Below, piece by piece: positions 60,995-64,000 of a stretch of 64,000 nt of DNA (positions are counted from its first letter, which is position 1; every line of letters begins with the position of its first letter). Under the pieces are notes generated by a model. That model did no database searches. It had not been told where the DNA came from and saw nothing but the letters and a program-made list of their open reading frames with translations. The stretch is from the NCBI RefSeq assembly GCF_020149935.1, contig NZ_CP083757.1, positions 4,427,501 to 4,491,500 on the forward strand. The letters are read 5' to 3'. The position numbers were made by a program, and so were the translations under genes. This DNA is from Marinilongibacter aquaticus. GTDB lineage: Bacteria > Bacteroidota > Bacteroidia > Cytophagales > Spirosomataceae.

Positions 60995-63418
60995 TTAACG
61001 TCTTATTTCTGCTCCCAAATCTCCTTCGAATGCCGCAATAAGCCTTTCCATTGTTTTGTCGATCTGTTTATCGTTCAAGGTTTTGCTCGGGTCTTGAAGC
61101 GTGAAACTCACAGAATATGATTTCTTGCCTTTTCCCAAATTATCGCCTTTGTACACATCGAAAACATTGATTCCGCTCAGAAGTTTTTTCTCTGTTTTCT
61201 GAGCACATTCCTGAATAGCCTTGAAATTCACATCATCTGCCAAAACCAATGACAAATCTCGACGCACCGCAGGGAATTTAGGTATTTCAAGGTAATTGAC
61301 CTCACTGCTGTATTTCTTCAGGGCATATTCCCAGTCCAATTCGGCGTAGAAAACATCTTGCTTCACGCCCGAAAATTTGAGCCATTCGGGCTTTACCTTG
61401 CCCAATATTGCCACGGTTTTGTCGCCGTTTAAGAAGGCCAAACCGTAATCGAAACGCTTATCGTCGGCTTCGTCGATTTGCTGATACGGAATCCGCATGC
61501 TGGTGAGCACTTTGCCGAAGGCGTTTTTCAAATCGAAGAATTCCACCTTTTGCGTTTTCTGCTGCCAAGTTTCACTCTGCTTGGCCCCTGTATACCAAAG
61601 TCCGAGTACCTGCTTATCCCAATATTTATATGAGTTTTCTTGCGGCGTACGACCGTACACTCTACCGAATTCATACAATTTGAGGTCGCTGTTACGGCGA
61701 TTGACATTGTAGGCGATAGTTTGCAGTCCCGAAAAAAGCAAGCTGTTCCGCATGACCGAAAGGTCTTCCGTAAGCGGATTCATCAACTTGACCTGTGTTT
61801 CTTCGGCGTCGCCCAAGGCGGCATTTTGACTTGGTTTTACAATCGACAAGTTTTGGATTTCGAAAAAGCCGCTGGCCGCTAAAAGCTCAGAAATCTTTAG
61901 CCTTTGCCCGTCCGTATCCGTTTTTGGGAAATCGGAGAGGTAATCAGAGGCGAGGTCTTCGGAAAGTTCTATGTTCTGGAAGCCGTAAATACGCAAGATT
62001 TCCTCTACGATGTCGGCTTCGCGTGTCACATCTACTCTGTAGGGTGGAACGGACAGTAAAAGCTTGTCTTGCTCTTCTTTTTCAATGGCAATGTCTAAAC
62101 TCACGAGTATCGTCTTGATTTCTTCGCGAGCGAGCACTTTACCCAAAAGGCGGTCGATGTTTTTGTATTTTACCTCAACCAGTCGGTTTTCGATTGGATT
62201 GGGGTAATTGTCGAATAAAGTGTTGCAAATTTCGCCTCCCGCCAACTCTTGAACCAATTGAGCCGCGACACGAATGGCAAATGGCGGCATGTTCGGGTCG
62301 GTACCACGTTCGTAACGGAAGCTCGCATCGGTCTTAATGCCATGTACCGTGGATGTTTTACGAATAAACGCTGGATCGAAATAGGCGACTTCGAGGAATA
62401 CGTTTTGGGTATTGGCTTGCACCCCACTTTCTTCACCTCCGAAAACCCCGGCTATAGCCATAGGGCCTTCCGCATCGCAAATGGCCAAGTCAGTTCCGGT
62501 CAATGTGCGTGTGATGCCATCCAATGTTTTTACCTTTTCTCCTTTGTCTGGGCAGCGAACGATAACCTTTTGTCCGCGAATTTTATCGGCATCAAAAATG
62601 TGCATCGGTTGGCCGAGGTAGTGGTTGATATAATTGGTGATATCGACCAAATTGTTGATGCTGTTCACTTCAATCGATCCCAAGAATTGTTTCAACCATT
62701 TGGGCGATTCCGCGACACGCACATTGCGGATTTCCAAACCGCAAAAACGTGGACAGGCCTCGGTATTTTGTACCTCGAGGGCAATTGTACTCTGCGTTTG
62801 GCCCAAAGCAAAGTGCTCGGTACCGGGAAGAGTAATTTCTTTCTGGTTTAGGGCACGGATATCACGAGAAACACCAAAGTGTGAAGCCGCGTCGGCTCTG
62901 TTGGGGGTAAGGCCGATCTCAATACGATAATCGCTTTTTAGGTCAAAATACTCTGCCGCAGGAGTGCCATTGGACAAGGGGGTATCCAATACCAAAATGC
63001 CTGCGTGCGATTCGCCCAAACCTATTTCATCCTCTGCACAGATCATGCCTTCCGAAACTTCTCCGCGTATTTTGGATTTTTTGATTTGGAAAGGTTCGCC
63101 CTGTGAAGGATAAAGTGTGCTGCCCACGGTAGCTACAATTACCTTTTGGCCTTGGGCTACATTCGGAGCACCGCATACGATGGAGGCCAGTTCTTTTGCA
63201 CCGATGTCCACTTTTGTGCATTTGAGGCGGTCGGCATTGGGGTGCGGCTGGCATTCTTTTACTTCACCAATTACCAAACCCTTCAATCCGCCGGGCACGG
63301 GCAAAATTTCTTCCAAACCCTCAACTTCCAAGCCTGTACTGGTAAGAAGAGCAGAGAGTTCTTCAGGTGTTTCTTCGAAGTCGATTAGTGATTTTAGTGC
63401 ATTATATGATATGAGCAT
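60995..63418 (-). CDS. pheT: Phenylalanine--tRNA ligase, beta subunit
   Basis: Large subunit of the alpha2-beta2 PheRS. The 807 residues follow the standard order: EMAP/OB tRNA-binding domain (about 42-155; CQPHPNADRLKCTKVDIG), B3/4 editing domain (about 210-395), B5 domain (about 405-475), catalytic-like core (about 480-690) and C-terminal FDX-ACB (about 712-807; FPAVRRDLSLV). pheS is not in the window. A -7 box lies upstream on the minus strand. First gene of the operon with zapA and rny. Confidence 0.97.
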   Translation of the reverse strand: MLISYNALKSLIDFEETPEELSALLTSTGLEVEGLEEILPVPGGLKGLVIGEVKECQPHPNADRLKCTKVDIGAKELASIVCGAPNVAQGQKVIVATVGSTLYPSQGEPFQIKKSKIRGEVSEGMICAEDEIGLGESHAGILVLDTPLSNGTPAAEYFDLKSDYRIEIGLTPNRADAASHFGVSRDIRALNQKEITLPGTEHFALGQTQSTIALEVQNTEACPRFCGLEIRNVRVAESPKWLKQFLGSIEVNSINNLVDITNYINHYLGQPMHIFDADKIRGQKVIVRCPDKGEKVKTLDGITRTLTGTDLAICDAEGPMAIAGVFGGEESGVQANTQNVFLEVAYFDPAFIRKTSTVHGIKTDASFRYERGTDPNMPPFAIRVAAQLVQELAGGEICNTLFDNYPNPIENRLVEVKYKNIDRLLGKVLAREEIKTILVSLDIAIEKEEQDKLLLSVPPYRVDVTREADIVEEILRIYGFQNIELSEDLASDYLSDFPKTDTDGQRLKISELLAASGFFEIQNLSIVKPSQNAALGDAEETQVKLMNPLTEDLSVMRNSLLFSGLQTIAYNVNRRNSDLKLYEFGRVYGRTPQENSYKYWDKQVLGLWYTGAKQSETWQQKTQKVEFFDLKNAFGKVLTSMRIPYQQIDEADDKRFDYGLAFLNGDKTVAILGKVKPEWLKFSGVKQDVFYAELDWEYALKKYSSEVNYLEIPKFPAVRRDLSLVLADDVNFKAIQECAQKTEKKLLSGINVFDVYKGDNLGKGKKSYSVSFTLQDPSKTLNDKQIDKTMERLIAAFEGDLGAEIRR

Positions 63419-63441
63419 GCGATCAAATTTTCAATAAATCG

Positions 63442-63449
63442 CAAAGATA
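63442..63449 (-). promoter_or_regulatory. -7 box of the pheT promoter
   Basis: Read on the minus strand, TATCTTTG matches TAnnTTTG and lies 23 bases before the pheT ATG. No -33 TTG at ideal spacing. The rest of the 152-base gap up to the next gene shows no clear feature. Confidence 0.45.
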
Positions 63450-63570
63450 GGAAATTGTTCGAGGATTGGTGCGAGAGTAGGGGCGATTGCCCCGACTGAA
63501 AATAACCCAGCTTAGGAATGCTTAACGGAATGCCTGTTTTTTACTTTTGTGAAAAGCCGACTCTCGGGCT

Positions 63571-63927
63571 TTACCCTTTCGTTTTCTCGATGATTTTGTC
63601 TTTGAGGCTTTCGAATATGAAAACCTTTCCAAATAGACCAATGCCAATGGTTTCGTAGCCGTCGTGCACTTTTACTTGTGTGAGAGAGCAGACTTTCAAA
63701 TCCAGCCTTTTTACATTGCCTTCGAGGTATTTGTCGACGGTGCCCAAACCGAAAACATCCCCCAAAACGGCACCGATCTGTTTCAGGCTTTTCTCATTCA
63801 ATTCGCTGTCGATGTGTTTCAGATCTTGGATTTCCTCTTTCACGGCTTCTTGGTGTTTTTCCAAAGGTGGATTAGTGAAGAAACCGATGACTAGGGCTAC
63901 CAAAATGATCAAGAATGATTTTCTCAT
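63571..63927 (-). CDS. Small membrane-anchored protein, DUF4359-like
   Basis: A 118-residue protein with a hydrophobic N-terminus (RKSFLIILVALVIGFFTNP), probably an anchor rather than a cleaved signal, followed by a charged helix (EKHQEAVKEEIQDL) and a C-terminal beta part (CSLTQVKVHDGYETIGIGLFGKVFIF). The anchor followed by NPPLEKHQ and the end VFIFE resemble DUF4359 proteins, which have no known role. The ATG 57 bases inside the longest frame is preferred since it starts directly at the anchor. The last 73 bases of the window hold nothing recognised. Confidence 0.55.
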   Translation of the reverse strand: MRKSFLIILVALVIGFFTNPPLEKHQEAVKEEIQDLKHIDSELNEKSLKQIGAVLGDVFGLGTVDKYLEGNVKRLDLKVCSLTQVKVHDGYETIGIGLFGKVFIFESLKDKIIEKTKG

Positions 63928-64000
63928 AGGTTGTTTTTTATGAACTAAACTACGAAATTGAAGGATTATTATAAAGACACGCAATCTAAAGTTCAGTGTA

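Overview
The window comes from a member of the Bacteroidota, most likely order Cytophagales. Evidence: type IX secretion (T9SS) features (a C-terminal sorting domain, a PorD/DUF4835 protein, a PorE-like OmpA protein), a fused CrtYcd-type lycopene cyclase, a bacillithiol deacetylase, several promoters with the Bacteroidota -7 box TAnnTTTG, and the near absence of Shine-Dalgarno sequences. No rRNA or tRNA gene, insertion sequence, integrase, phage gene or CRISPR array was seen. The genus cannot be told from this sequence. It is dense chromosomal sequence: no gap exceeds 300 bases and many genes overlap by a few bases.

Layout. 1-5.1 kb: end of an outer-membrane porin, then mgtE, dtd, a rhodanese, a PASTA-only protein, riboflavin synthase and a DUF1684 protein. 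5.1-10 kb: a large AT-rich secreted protein, an Lrp-type regulator divergent from alanine dehydrogenase, and a small secreted protein. 10.1-14.0 kb: a tightly overlapping carotenoid operon crtI-crtB-(unknown secreted protein)-crtZ-crtY, which could take phytoene to zeaxanthin-type carotenoids; it converges on hemJ. 15-20 kb: PorE-like OmpA/TPR/propeller protein, trxB, an M23/LysM peptidase and bshB1. 20-30.8 kb: a surface-glycan region with three or four glycosyltransferases, a YfhO membrane protein, methyltransferase-like proteins, a Wzx-type flippase and a fucosyltransferase-like protein, with a secreted DNRLRE protein convergent inside it. 30.8-38.5 kb: malic enzyme, a paraoxonase-like protein, a dicarboxylate symporter, coaBC-porD and an SDR. 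38.6-42.4 kb: a 1280-residue T9SS-secreted zinc metalloprotease.

42.5-48.7 kb: FMN reductase, a CutA-like protein and a TolC-HlyD-ABC export system divergent from a TetR regulator. The ABC subunit has an intact Walker A but lacks the Q-loop Gln, LSGGQ signature, catalytic Glu and H-loop His. It is the most unusual machine in the window. 48.8-58.5 kb: a sialidase-like protein, small proteins, hisS-mltG-thioesterase-YihY-GNAT, a GH29 fucosidase lipoprotein and a collagen-like lipoprotein. 58.6-64 kb: pheT, a coiled-coil protein, zapA and rny as one minus-strand run, then a small membrane-anchored protein.

Most content is ordinary housekeeping. Points that deserve follow-up are the degenerate ABC exporter, the unknown protein locked into the carotenoid operon, a shared PGF...Cys domain in two unrelated secreted proteins, overlapping divergent start codons in the glycan locus, and a 47-residue basic protein beside hisS.
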